From: Hericium rajendrae
Lineage: Eukaryota > Basidiomycota > Agaricomycetes > Russulales > Hericiaceae
Direction of reading: 5' to 3'
Assembly: GCA_033439255.1 (NCBI GenBank)
Contig: JAVRDV010000017.1
Coordinates: forward strand, 372,001 to 436,000
DNA length: 64,000 nt
Below the pieces are notes generated by a model. The model was not told where the DNA came from and ran no database searches. It saw only the letters and a program-made list of their open reading frames with translations. This document shows positions 1 through 10,313 of the stretch, piece after piece (position 1 is the stretch's first letter; every line of letters starts with the position of its first letter). Position numbers and translations under genes: made by a program.

Positions 1-1062
1 ACCCTTTCGACTCCCTCAAGCGACGTGCACGGCGATCTCAAGCACGGCCCGCTCATCTGTCATGGCCACCTCGGTCATTCATTCCATCTTCGGCACCCAT
101 CGTCACACGTCGACATCCCGCTGGTCTTCGCGTGGATCGTCCCTCCGTCATCGTCTCATCCTCACCATTGGTTCCGAGTTTGGTCAAGCTCGACACCCCG
201 CCTTTGGACTGGCAGGGTGATCCTCATCTACAGGAGCTTGGTCGAGTGCTTCGAGGGTTAGGTTGGGTTCATGGTTCAGGTTCTTAGGTTGTTCATCAGC
301 GACGCGGACGTCGCTTTTTTCGAGGGGGGCACCTGGACTAGGGAGCCGGAGGCTCCCTGCGTCCATAGGTTCGGAGGTTGCCGAGGCTTAGTCAGCATCT
401 CCTTAGATAGAGTCTGCCTCCTGTATGTAGTTGGCATCCTGCTATCATCATCCCTGGGCTTAGCTCCTGCCCTTGGGCCACTCCAACGGGCTTGTGCGTG
501 AGGCGGCAGCCTGCACGCGAGGCGCAGGGTCTGTGCGCAAGACGCCGAGGGCGTGCGTGAGGTGTCGAGGGTGGCAGGTCCGTGTGCGAAGCGTCGGGCG
601 GCCACGGGCCCGTGCGCGAGGCACTAGACTGCCGTGGGTTCGTGCGTGATGCGGTAACCTGCACGCAGAAAGCGCGAGGCGCGTGGAGGGGCGTGGGCGA
701 GGGTCGAGGGCGGCGGGGCCGTGCACGAGGCGCAGGGCCGGGCACGAAACGTCGGGCTACCGCGAGCCCGTGCGCAACGCGGCAGGCGTGCACGCGAGGC
801 GCGATGGCGTAGACATCGCGAGGACGGACAGGGCCCCGTGTGACGTGCGTGCGCTGGCGTGCCCGTCCCGGGTCGCGGACGACCGTGCGCACTCCGCTGA
901 TCGTGGTCATTGGAGGCGACGCGCTGGGCGCTAGCGACGTGGCAGCGACGCGACGTGGCGGCGAGGCGGCATGGCGGCGAGGTCGGCGGAGGGCAGAGTG
1001 TTGCGGGATAGGCGGCAGTCGGAGGCGAGAGGGGATGAGGGCACGGGAGGACGAAAGAAGTC

Positions 1063-1095
1063 GAGAGTATCGCTCGTCGAACGAGCGATACTCTC
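1063..1095. other. Conserved hairpin of repeat module, copy 1
   Basis: A perfect 15-bp stem with a 3-base loop (arms 1063-1077 and 1081-1095, core AGTATCGCTCGT). Equivalent hairpins of different sequence lie at the same place in the other module copies: 5357-5385, 9291-9318 and 27026-27055. Each lies just upstream, on the plus strand, of a TTAGTACGA-like block (degenerate in copy 2) and the minus-strand splice donor. Confidence 0.7.
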
Positions 1096-1521
1096 TAGAT
1101 TAGTACGAATAGATGAATTGAGACTTTTTTTACTTACCTTTGAGGCCCTCGGCATCTGACTATCCTCCTCCGGTGTTCGATCCGATGGGAGCGAGAAGAG
1201 GGATGGCGAACGGGCGAGACAGGGGAGTGAGGGTGGTAGGGACAAGACTGACTTCGACACGCGTTCAGTGCTTACAGCCACCGAACGAGTGAAGCTACGT
1301 TGTTCGAGCTTTAACAAACCAAGTAAAATCGTAACAATTCAGAGAAAAAGAATACTATGATAGATCATACAGTAAACCAGAATTAATGAGGATTCTATGT
1401 ATCTACTGCACCATGAATTGCTGAGCAGCAGCATCAACATAATAAAGTCTAGCGCCCAGTCTCTGACGCGACGCTCGGCAAGCGCCCAGCAACCACAAAT
1501 CTCGGCTCCGCCCGGGATTCG

Positions 1522-1530
1522 TATATAAGG
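1522..1530 (+). promoter_or_regulatory. TATA box of repeat module copy 1
   Basis: TATATAAGG follows a conserved CCCGGGATTCG block and precedes a C/T-rich leader. The same box is found at 5836-5844 and 9745-9753. A plausible splice donor (AAG then GTAACC) follows about 120 bp downstream. Confidence 0.5.
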
Positions 1531-1650
1531 CTCGTGCGATGCGCGTTGCCTCTTGCTCTTTAACTCCCACTGTCTCTTGCCACGTCGACGCCTTCATCGA
1601 CGTGCTTTGCTTGCTCGTCATCATTCTTTACTTTGCTCGTTGTCTTTAAG

Positions 1651-2345
1651 GTAACCTTTCATTGTTTTTTCTTATTGCTCATACTAATACTAATATCTTT
1701 TAAGTTGTCTTTCAGATTTCGCTTTTTGTTACTTTGGTAAGTTTTCATGTGTTATCTTTATCTTTCAAGACTAATGTTTTTTTTTACCTTTGATTACTTA
1801 TCTTATCTTATCTTATCTTGTACTACTTATCTTATCTTGTACTACTTATCTTATCTTATCTTATTTCTTACTTTCTTACTTTCTTACTTATGTTTTTGCT
1901 TTTTAATTAGTAGTAGTTTTCATGATATCAATATACTCTTAATGCATTGAAATAGTTTATACTTGTGTGATCATATGTTACTAATTCTGATATGACTGTA
2001 AAAAATATTCATAGTTTCAACAGATTTTATTGCTTTAATATGATATTGAATATAGAATATGTAAGACACATATTAAATGTAAGATATATGAGACACATAC
2101 TGAATGTAGAATATATAAGACACATAAGCCTTATAGCTTTAATAGACACTTATAGCTTTCATAGCTAGCTAGACTATTATAGCTACATAGTTAGCTATTA
2201 TAGCTATCATAGCACTTCATAGCATCACCCTTTAGCTTCATAGCACTACATAGCATTCCCCTTTAGCTATGCTGGCTATAGAGAAAAGGGCAGTGCTATG
2301 GAACTATGAAATCTATATAGACTTTATAGAGCTATGTACCACTTA
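1651..2345. repeat. AT-rich module tail: TTATC array and AGCTAT field
   Basis: A (TTATC)n array at about 1793-1865 lies in T-rich, intron-like sequence. From about 2125 the self-complementary word AGCTAT and its shifts (TATAGCT, CATAGCT) recur many times. The same kind of field reappears at 3965-4260, 6390-6460, 7325-7500, 7660-7900, 26590-26760 and 31020-31200. No gene is visible. Confidence 0.55.
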
Positions 2346-2610
2346 CACATTTATCTGATGAGCCAATGACCTCCCACCACATCCAGTGGGCCAGACAATG
2401 ACCCATTGGTACATAGTGAACCAGGCCAGTCAATGATAAATGGACACTACAGATTAAATGACCAGAGGTCAGACAATGACTTATTGGTACATAAGGGGAG
2501 CAGGCCTGTCATTGAGTAACTGCTACATTGTGACCGACGGGCCGGCGTGGGATGACCATTCAACAATGGCACTTTGTCAAGCTCGCCTGGCATTACCTCA
2601 ATGCACTAAG
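2345..2610 (-). repeat. Dispersed repeat, inverted partner of 38703-38960
   Basis: The segment carries repeated CAATGAC/GGCC words and is the reverse complement, with few changes, of 38703-38960, including the blocks reading TGCCAGGCGAACCTGACAAAG and CTCAATGACAGGCCTG on the other copy. It belongs to the same family as the large minisatellite at 38.96-40.32 kb. Confidence 0.7.
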
Positions 2611-3440
2611 TGACTGAACATACTCCTTCATGCACATGCATTGCTATGCGTTCTTCGTGCACCTCTCTTGCTTTCCATGTGTGCATCTCGCTTTCCATGC
2701 ACCCATGTCATTTCCCATCCCTCTCGGGCATCCGACGCGCCTCCACGCCCCTCGACCATGTCTCTCTCAGCCTCCCAGCAGCCCCTAGCAGCCCTCAGCA
2801 GCCCCCAGCAGCCCCCGGCGGCCGTCATGCATGTATGGGGGCCTCCACACACACTGTCCGTGTGCGAAATGCACAGCGTGCAGGCGCGCACAGCACAGCG
2901 TGCCCAGCGCCTGCCTAGGCTATCCAGCACCCCCGGGCATCGCTCAACACCGGCGTCGGAGCCTCAGCACACACGCTCGATGTGCAGCACACATGTGCAA
3001 TGCCCCGATGCCCACGCGCGATGCCCTAGCAATGGCTCGCATGCCTCAGCAACGGGCAGACCCCCAGCAATGGCGCACAGCCCCCAGCACCATGCTGCAT
3101 ACCCAGCATGCACACCACATGCCAGCACCCATGCCGCATGCCCAGCACCCACATGCAGTCCCCCAACAATGGCGCATGTAGCTAACAACAGTGCGTGTGC
3201 ACCCACGCTCGCACCCCACGCCCCGCAGTGCACCCATGCATCGCAGCAGCAATGACGCTGGCAACGCCAATGGCGCTGATGACGTGCATCACAGCAATGT
3301 GCACGCGGGATCAAACAGTGGTGGTGAGAAGTGGCAGTGGGAGGCACGTGCAGAGTAGCGGCAGCGGGGGTGGGAGGCAGGCAGCATGCGCATTCACGTA
3401 GCCGAGGTCGGGGTGCGCATAGCCGAGGCGGGAGGTGGTG
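2611..3440. repeat. GC-rich repeat, diverged copy of the terminal palindrome arm
   Basis: Low-complexity DNA rich in CAGCACCC, CATGCC and GCAGTG words. Several blocks match the right palindrome arm in order (for example GCGCTGATGACGT near 3270 with GCGCTGATAACGT near 63800, and GTGCGCATAGCCGAGG near 3413 with GGGCGCATAGCCGAGG near 63903). I read it as an older copy of the 63.0-63.97 kb sequence. It is open in several frames on both strands because of composition; no gene called. Confidence 0.5.
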
Positions 3441-3631
3441 CCAAGCAGGGGTGGAAACGGTGCCGAGGTGGGGTGGGCACAGTGCCGAGCCAAGCCGATG
3501 TAGTAGGCATGCTAAGCACGCGGGAGTGTGTAGCGTATGGCCCGGTAAGTGGCCCCAAGTGAGATTATAATATGAGTGTATAATAATGAGCATGGTAAGT
3601 TGCCAGCCAGCAAGTTGCTGGGTGTATTGGA

Positions 3632-3970
3632 ATGCACTCTTGGCAATTTGCTGGTCCACAAAATTATTCAAGGGCTGATACTGGTGCGCCGGCACCTGCT
3701 GCATCATCTTCTCAAGTAGGCACCGTGTCGACTGACGGGACGGGGTCAAAGGCCGGCAATGGTGCCGAGAGAGAAACAACCATGCAGGATGAAACCTTGG
3801 GTGGCGAAGGCTTGGATCAGGCTGGCACGGATGGCCTGGGTGAGGGAGACGGTCCAGGTGAGGGAGACAGTCCGGGTGACTGCGAAAAAGAGGGGAACGG
3901 CGAAGGAGAGGGAGATGGCAAAGGAGAGGGAGATGGTGAAGGACATCTGAAAAATCTAATTTTTATATAG
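3632..3970 (+). other. Gly/Glu/Asp-rich open segment, possible terminal exon of module transcript
   Basis: An open frame of about 112 codons whose last third is a GEGDGEGD-type run. A shorter related segment lies at 7520-7646, where TTTTTCAG directly precedes an acidic, then Arg/Lys-rich stretch ending in a TGA, and both are followed by the same ATCTGAGAAATCT-like sequence. The position fits a last exon of a transcript from the TATATAAGG promoter upstream. I recognise no domain; it could equally be a fortuitous frame in repeat DNA. Confidence 0.3.
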
Positions 3971-4265
3971 CAAAAAGTCAAGCTATGAGTCCTATAGGTA
4001 AGCTATGGAGTCTATGACTTTGACTTGTCAAGCTATATAGAGCTATGAGAGCTATTATAGCATTCATAGCAGATAGTGTAAAATATATAGCTTATATAGC
4101 TAGTACTGTCAAATACATAGAGCTATTATACTTAATAAGGGGAGCTATAGCTCCTATCATTACTATGCTGAGCCAGATAGGCATCAAAGACTTGAAATCC
4201 AAAATTTTACACTTCAATTGTCAATAGTACTACAAATCAGTCTACTACATTACAGAAGCTACTAA
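3965..4265. repeat. AGCTAT field, module tail
   Basis: Dense AGCTAT/ATAGCT words, ending in a CTACTAC-type block that also ends the equivalent field at about 7940. No gene is visible. Confidence 0.5.
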
Positions 4266-5950
4266 CTATTTCGAACGGACCTCGCACACGCACAACAGCA
4301 TGCAGTGACGACATAGCGCCTGTCATCGCAGCCGGCCATGCGTAGCCGACGATGTGCGTGTGCCGTCGCCAGCATGCGTGGCGCCATGCGCACAGATGGC
4401 TGCCTGCCACTGTGCGTGCACTGTCGCCAGTGCGCAGGGGCTTGCGCGCATAGACAAGCTGCCCGCAGCTGCTCTGCACGCATGCGTGCGCAACTGCGCT
4501 GGTCACACCATGCGTGGGTGTGTGCATGCACTGGCGCGGCTGTGCGCATGCAGTCGCCGGCCTGCGTGGCCCTGCGTCACAGACCAGGCCGTGCGTGGCA
4601 GCCTACGCACTGGCAGGCCCATGCACGGCTGCCTCGCTGTCACTGCGTACACACACTAGCACGGTCGCCTGCAGCCGTGTGGGGGTGAGGCGGTACCATA
4701 TGCGACAGCTCACACACTGGCGGGACTGTGCACGGCTGCCCATGCCGTGCGTGCATGGTTGCACTGACACGGTCATCCATGGCTGTGTGCGGGCGGGGCG
4801 GGGCAGCGAGAAAGTGCGGGGCCACAGGGCGGGGCCACGAGGTGGCAAGAAAGCAGGGACGGGGCCACAAGGAGGTGAGGGCGGGGCCGCAAGAAGGAGG
4901 ATGGGGCCGCGAGGAGGCAAGGAGGCAAGGACGGGGCTGTGGATGACTGCATGCACATTGGCAAGGCCGGGCGCAGCGGTCTGCATTGCATATGTGCGCA
5001 TACGCACTGATGCGGTCGTCTGCAGTTGTGCGCATGCAGTCGCCGGCGTACGTGGACCCGCTCGTGCAAGCGGGGTCGTGCGCACGCAATCGCCGGCATG
5101 TATGGCCATGCAGACATGGCTGAGGGCACGTGGGGATGCGGGCGTGGGCGCGGTTTGGGGCGTTGAGACGAGGGTGTTGCCTGGGCGTGGTAGAGAGTGA
5201 GTGTGCATCGTACGATGCTTTGTCGAGTCTCATTGCTGTGGCAACGAGGCTCAACGTCGGTGTCATCGACGGCGTTGTCGAGGGAGATGATGGGTGCAGT
5301 GGGTCATGGGCTCGGTGCAGGGATGTGGAGGGGACAGGTTGGTCGTGAAAAGACACGAATATCGTTTGGAAAACAAACAATATTCATGTGATTAGCATAG
5401 AGACAAAAAAGAAAGGACTAATGTACTTACCTAGAGCCCTCGGCACCTCTGCGAGCCCTCCTAACCATCGAAAGATGTCGTCCGTTGCATGCAGAAAGTG
5501 ATTGAGGCAGGGAAGAGAGAGAACGGACTCAGAGGGAGTGATGGACAAAGCTGATTGAATGCACCAAGTCGCACGTCGAGTGCCACAGCAAGCATTCGAC
5601 TTGCGTGGCTTGCGATTTCGAATTCAACAAATTAAATCAAATGTTATAAAATCCAAAAAAAAATGTAGCACATATAAAATTCCTGTATCTAGACTATGAA
5701 TGAGCCAGATACATGTCTACATTACTGTATGTTCTTGAGCAACCTATCTATCTTAGTGAGATCTAAAACAGTAGCCTCTGCCACGGCGCCCGGCAACCAC
5801 CGGCCAGCTGCAATTTGGGCTCCAATGCGCTCACCTATATAAGGCATGCACGACGTGCATCTTCTCTTTCTTCCCTACCATTACCATCTTCCGTCTTTTG
5901 TCGTTCTCTCATCTCTTTGTCTTCAACTCCTTATGTTCGGTAAGTCCTTA
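4266..5950. repeat. Repeat module copy 2
   Basis: A GC-rich block (4270-5200; TGCGTG/GCATGC words, both strands open) is followed by a hairpin at 5225-5252 (arms GAGTCTCATTGC and GCAACGAGGCTC), a second hairpin at 5357-5385, a minus-strand donor signature near 5430, and a TATATAAGG promoter at 5836. The order matches copies 1 and 3. No gene is called. Confidence 0.6.
5836..5844 (+). promoter_or_regulatory. TATA box of repeat module copy 2
   Basis: TATATAAGG with a pyrimidine-rich leader downstream, at the same position relative to the module hairpin as in copies 1 and 3. Several GTAAGT donor-like words follow (near 5940, 6040 and 6130), suggesting an intron-rich leader. Confidence 0.5.
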
Positions 5951-6460
5951 TGTTGTTATGTTGTTGACTAATACTTATACTTATGTATCATCTTTATAGA
6001 CTTGGAAAATTTTCACTTTTTCTTCTCTTTGACAAAGGTAAGTCTTATATTTTGTTCATTCTTTTTGTTGTTTACTTACAACAAGTTGTTGCCTTTAAAG
6101 GTTTCATTTTCGCTTTTTATTGTCTTTGCAGAGTAAGTTTTTGTGTTGTATCTTTTATCTAATCTAGTCTAACTTATGTTTATAACTAAGACTCTCTAAC
6201 TCTATAGTATAGTGTAGTTTTGTTGTATATTAGTATCTCTTGATAAAATGATATATGTTTAAATTTTCGATGTTTTGTTTATCTAAGATATAATAATTGT
6301 GAAGGGTATATAACAATTCAAATAATTCAAATGTTTTTATAGCATTGTTAGGCAATATATTACTTAGAGATAATATAGAATAGATAGCAATCCTATTAAG
6401 CTAGGTATGATATGATAATAGACATATATAGTATAAGTGACATAGTCTTTATAGCTGTTA
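5951..6460. repeat. AT-rich module tail, copy 2, 5' part
   Basis: T-rich, GTAAGT-containing DNA passing into an AGCTAT field at about 6390. The field is interrupted by the element at 6463-7322 and resumes at 7325. No gene is visible. Confidence 0.45.
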
Positions 6461-6462
6461 TA

Positions 6463-7322
6463 CAGTGGAGTGCAAAAAGAATGCACATCCCTCCATCATA
6501 GTCTGTCTCATATTTCTCAATGTTCTGCTTATAAATCATAATTTAAATAATTCTACAATTATTCTCTACATCTCTTCTATCATACTCAATAAGAGTTGAA
6601 AACAAAGCACAAAAAAATGCATGCTACAAAAGTGTGCAAAGTTGGTCAGTTTGGATGACAAATTGTAATTTTTGTTCTTCAATGAAAAAACAATGACTTG
6701 CTCTGAAAATATTTGAGAACACTCTTAGAGATCCTAAGAGCACATGATAAATGTTTGAAGTTATTTTACTAAGCTCAACTGTTAGCTCAACTGTCTGCAA
6801 TTCCTTCTACAAAGTGATCACTTTTTTCTAAACAGTGCTATCTTGCACACAAAATGTTATAAATTGGTCTTTTACATGTTGCAGATGTCAAGTCAAGCCT
6901 AACATTGCATCCTTTTGGCATAGGCATTATATTGTGGTACACCAATCTATGTTAGTTCTTATACAGATTGGCAAAATAATCACTTTGTAGAAGTTATTGC
7001 TGAAGTTTGAGCTTGGTAAAATAACTTCAAACAATTATTCTGTGTTCTTAGAATCTCTGAGAGTGTTCTCAAATATTTTCAGAGCAAGTCATTGTTTTTT
7101 CATTGAAGAACAAAAATTACAATTTGTCATCCAAACTGACCAACTTTGCACACTTTTGTAGCATGCATTTTTTTGTGCTTTGTTTTCAACTCTTATTGAG
7201 TATGATAGAAGAGATGTAGAGAATAATTGTAAAATTATTTAAATTATGATTTATAAGCAGAACATTGAGAAATATGAGACAGGCTATGATGGAGGGATGT
7301 GCATTCTTTTTGCACTCCACTG
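6463..7322. mobile_element. 860-bp inverted-repeat element (Tc1/mariner-like termini) with TA duplication
   Basis: The ends are CAGTGGAGTGCAAAAAG and its complement, flanked on both sides by TA (6461-6462 and 7323-7324). The two halves match as inverted repeats for about 340 bp each, leaving a short centre near 6790-6990. A TA duplication and CAGTGGAGTGC-type termini are typical of Tc1/mariner elements. There is no transposase frame, so this is non-autonomous (MITE-like). Arm divergence is low, for example TCTGTCTCATA against TATGAGACAGG, suggesting fairly recent origin. It sits inside the AGCTAT field of module copy 2. Confidence 0.85.
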
Positions 7323-7324
7323 TA

Positions 7325-7945
7325 GCTACCATAGCTATGTCTTATACTCTGATAGCTATCATAGCTATCATAGCAGGGCATAGCAATCCTATCCAACTAC
7401 ATAGCTTATCATAGACTGCTCTGTAACTATGAAGTTCTATATATAAAAGAGGATTGCTATGGAGCTATGACTTCTATATAGATTATATAGAGCAATATAG
7501 TACTGGTACATTTTTCAGATGGAGAGGGAGATGGTGGGGGCAAGGGAGACGGCAAGCGTGAGCGCAATCGCGAGAAAGAGCCACAGCAGATGCCCGAGGC
7601 TCGTCGCAAGAAGACGGACGAGAAGACAGCCTACGAGTTCATCTGAGAAATCTGTTTTATATATAGCTGCAGGTTATATTATGGGTGCTATGGCTGAGCT
7701 ATCAGTGCTATGAAGTTTACTTATTCACCTATGTAGAGCTATAAGAGCTTCTATAGCTTCCATAGCTAGTAGTGTCAATTATATAATGCTATCATAGCTT
7801 CCATAGCTAGCAGTTTGAGATATATAGCACTATCACACTTAGTAAGATAAGCTATGACTGCTATTAGTACTACTAATACTATGTCAAGTCAACTAGGTAC
7901 TGAGGTATTCAATATTCAAAGTCAAAATTGATTATATTCAATATA
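7325..7945. repeat. AGCTAT field, copy 2, 3' part
   Basis: Continuation of the field interrupted at 6463. It includes the acidic/basic open segment at 7520-7646 described with the 3632-3970 entry, then more AGCTAT words, ending in a CTACTACTAC block. Nothing else is visible. Confidence 0.45.
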
Positions 7946-9744
7946 ACTACTACTACAAACAAGTACGCTACAATAGGAATACCGCAGGCATGCACAGTCG
8001 CGCACGATGTGACAGGTGGGGCCGTGCGCAGACACGCGTGCACTGGCAGTGTACATGCACGCGAGGCGCGGCGTGATGCGGCAGCCATGCACGAGGCGCG
8101 GCGACACGTGTGAGAGGTGCATGGGGGAGGGCGAGGGACGACGAGGCGTCGGTGGGTGGCTAGAGGCACCGCAAGGCGCTCGGGGCAGCAGGGCACGCGC
8201 GAGGCGCGGGGCGTGTGTATAAGGCACAGGGTCGGGCAGGAGGCATCGAAGGGGCAAGGTGAGGGCCAGTGACGGGTCCGTGCACAAGGCACGGGAGGCA
8301 GGCGTGCGGGGCGTGCACGACGTGGCAAACCCGTGCGCTACATGGGATGCCCACGCGTCAGAGGCAAGAGGCGCTGGGAACGTGTGAGGCACGGCGGGCG
8401 TGCGGGAGACGTCAGCATATGACGGGCCCATGAGCAACGTGTCGGCAGGCCGCACGAGACTCGCGGGGTGGCGCAAGGCCCGCAGTGGGTGCATAGGCTC
8501 GCAGGGCATGCGGGAAGTGTCAGGAGCGGGCTCTATGCACGAGGCGCGGGAGACATGCACGACGCCGCAGGCCCGTGAGTGACGCGGAAGGCCCGCATGC
8601 CGGAATCGCAAGGCGCGGGGACGTGCGTGAGGTATGGAGGCATGCGCGAGGCGAAGAGGGCGACGTGTGCGAGTCGTTGAGCTGCTGCGAGCCCGTGCAC
8701 GACGTAGCAAGCCTGCGCACGCAGGATAGCGGCGCAGGGCATGAGATGCAGGGCCCGCGTGCAAGGCATCGGGGTGCGGCGCGCCTGGGTGTTGAACGGG
8801 TGTGTTGGGGCATGGAGTGTGAGAGCGGGACGTTGCATGCATGCGCGCGCATTGTGCGCATGTCCGGGGTGTCGCGTGCGTGTCCGAGGCGAGGTGGGTT
8901 GCGCAAGTGCGGCGAGTGCGCAGGATGTGGCTCTTGGGCGCCGCAGTCGTTCGACATGCTGGTGATACGGCGAGAACGTTGAGGCATGGCTTGTGTGGTG
9001 AGAGCGAAGGGAGTCTCGTTGCCACGGCAACGAGACTCTAGGCACGTGGTGGGCAGTGACGTGGCGAGTGTGCGCACGTCGTTGATGGCACACAGACAGT
9101 GCGGAATGACGTCCGTACATCGTCCGTGGCCGTGTGCGCAAAAGAGGGGATCTGGTTTAGGCGTGGGGTGTTGGGGTTGCACACGCAGGCAGCAGAGGGC
9201 CGCGACGTCGTTGGGAGCGCGGAGGGGGGCAGTTGAAGGCGAAGGGGGAGACGGGGATGCGGGACAGGGATTGGGAGGCGGGGAAAGAACGAGTGTCGCT
9301 TGAAAACGAGCGACACCCTATGTTAGTACGAAAATATCACAAAAAAGCACCTTTTTTACTTACCTGCCACCCTCTCCCGGCTACAAACCCATTCCTACTG
9401 TGTTGATGCTCGATAGATTGACGAAGAAAAGGAAGGGACAGAGGAAACACGGAGGAGCAGAAGGGTGAGTGGTGATGGGAAGCAAGTCTCGACGCATTAA
9501 GTCAGTGCTGCAGCCACCGAATATGCGAAGAGACTCAACAAATCAAGTAAAACAGCTAGAAATACGAAAAAAAGACGTGAACTATATATCGTGTATTGAA
9601 GTACAATACATGAGCTACATTAGTGACAAGCATACTAGATTTTACTAGACGGCAGAGTCAAGACAACAAAATCTAATACCTAGTCTCTGACACGGCGCTC
9701 AGCAACGCCCGGTAGCCATGATTCTCGGCTTCGCCCGGGATTCG

Positions 9745-9753
9745 TATATAAGG
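9745..9753 (+). promoter_or_regulatory. TATA box of repeat module copy 3
   Basis: TATATAAGG, with a leader identical in layout to copy 1 until element 1 interrupts it about 60 bp downstream. Confidence 0.5.
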
Positions 9754-9804
9754 CTCGCACGACGCGCGTTACCTCTTGCTCTTAACCCCCACCACATCTT
9801 GCCC

Positions 9805-9812
9805 ACCAGCTG
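9805..9812. other. Candidate target-site duplication of element 1, left copy
   Basis: ACCAGCTG, repeated exactly at 22701-22708 on the far side of the element. Confidence 0.65.
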
Positions 9813-10313
9813 CATATCATAGGATTAAGCCATCCCATAAGTTGTAAGGGGCTATGGATCAATCTGACCCATGAGTTGTAGGGGGGTTATAGAGGGCATA
9901 GAAATGGAATCTGATACCTTATACATGTAGATACTACTACCATCTGATAGGAATCCAATCCAATCCAATCCGAGTTTGTGCAGAAAAATATCAGGCATAT
10001 GAGGTTAGGACAACCATCAGATTAATCCATTCAAATCTGATGTAATTTGAGTCAATCCTAACTACATACTTAGCATATCGGTTTCAATCCAATCCAATCC
10101 CATCCTTCCCTCAAATCTCAATCCCATGCTCAGATACATAAACCATAAACAATCCATCCGACCCGATCCATGTAGCAATCCGATGGCATGTAATCTTATC
10201 CATACACAATCCACCTTAAGTCTTATCTATCCACCAGTATTGAAATCCTCTTCGGTCTCATTCACCTATGCATAAGGAATCGGTCATCGAATCTGTTGTA
10301 ATCCTAGCAGTAC
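9813..10313. repeat. Left TIR of element 1
   Basis: Matches the reverse complement of 22207-22700 through long blocks such as CCCATGAGTTGTAGGGGGGT and GTGCAGAAAAATATCAGGCA. It contains short tandem AATCC runs (near 9957 and 10086), mirrored as GGATT runs in the right TIR. The transposase stop codon at 10284-10286 lies within it. Confidence 0.85.

Larger units (their letters stand above)
1..1650. repeat. Repeat module copy 1: GC-rich block, hairpin and promoter
   Basis: The first ~1 kb is GC- and CpG-rich low-complexity DNA built on GCGAGGCGC-like words, open in several frames on both strands, so I do not call genes in it. It is followed by a hairpin, a minus-strand splice-donor signature (GTAAGTAAAAA, complement near 1125-1137) and then a plus-strand TATATAAGG box. 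The same order recurs at 4270-5950 and 7950-9812, and in decayed form near 27.0-27.25 kb, which defines a dispersed module. No transposase or reverse transcriptase is visible in it. It may be part of a non-autonomous or long terminal repeat-like element; that is inference. Confidence 0.6.
7946..9812. repeat. Repeat module copy 3, truncated by element 1
   Basis: A GC-rich block (7950-9000, GCGAGGCGCGG words) is followed by a hairpin at 9011-9038 (13-bp perfect arms, GAGTCTCGTTGCC), a second hairpin at 9291-9318, a minus-strand splice-donor signature near 9357, and TATATAAGG at 9745-9753. The leader after the TATA box matches copy 1 until about 9804, where KDZ element 1 begins. Apparent reading frames on both strands follow from composition. 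Confidence 0.6.

Noticed and set aside
1-9100. Many long open frames on both strands in the GC-rich blocks (for example 2964-3779 minus, 4514-5200 plus, 7922-9025 minus)
   Set aside because: They overlap in several frames, follow the low-complexity composition, lack domains, and change with each repeat copy.
1-9812. Repeat module considered as LTRs of a retrotransposon
   Set aside because: A TATA box and splice donors are present, but I found no TG...CA boundaries, primer-binding site, gag, protease, reverse transcriptase or integrase between copies.
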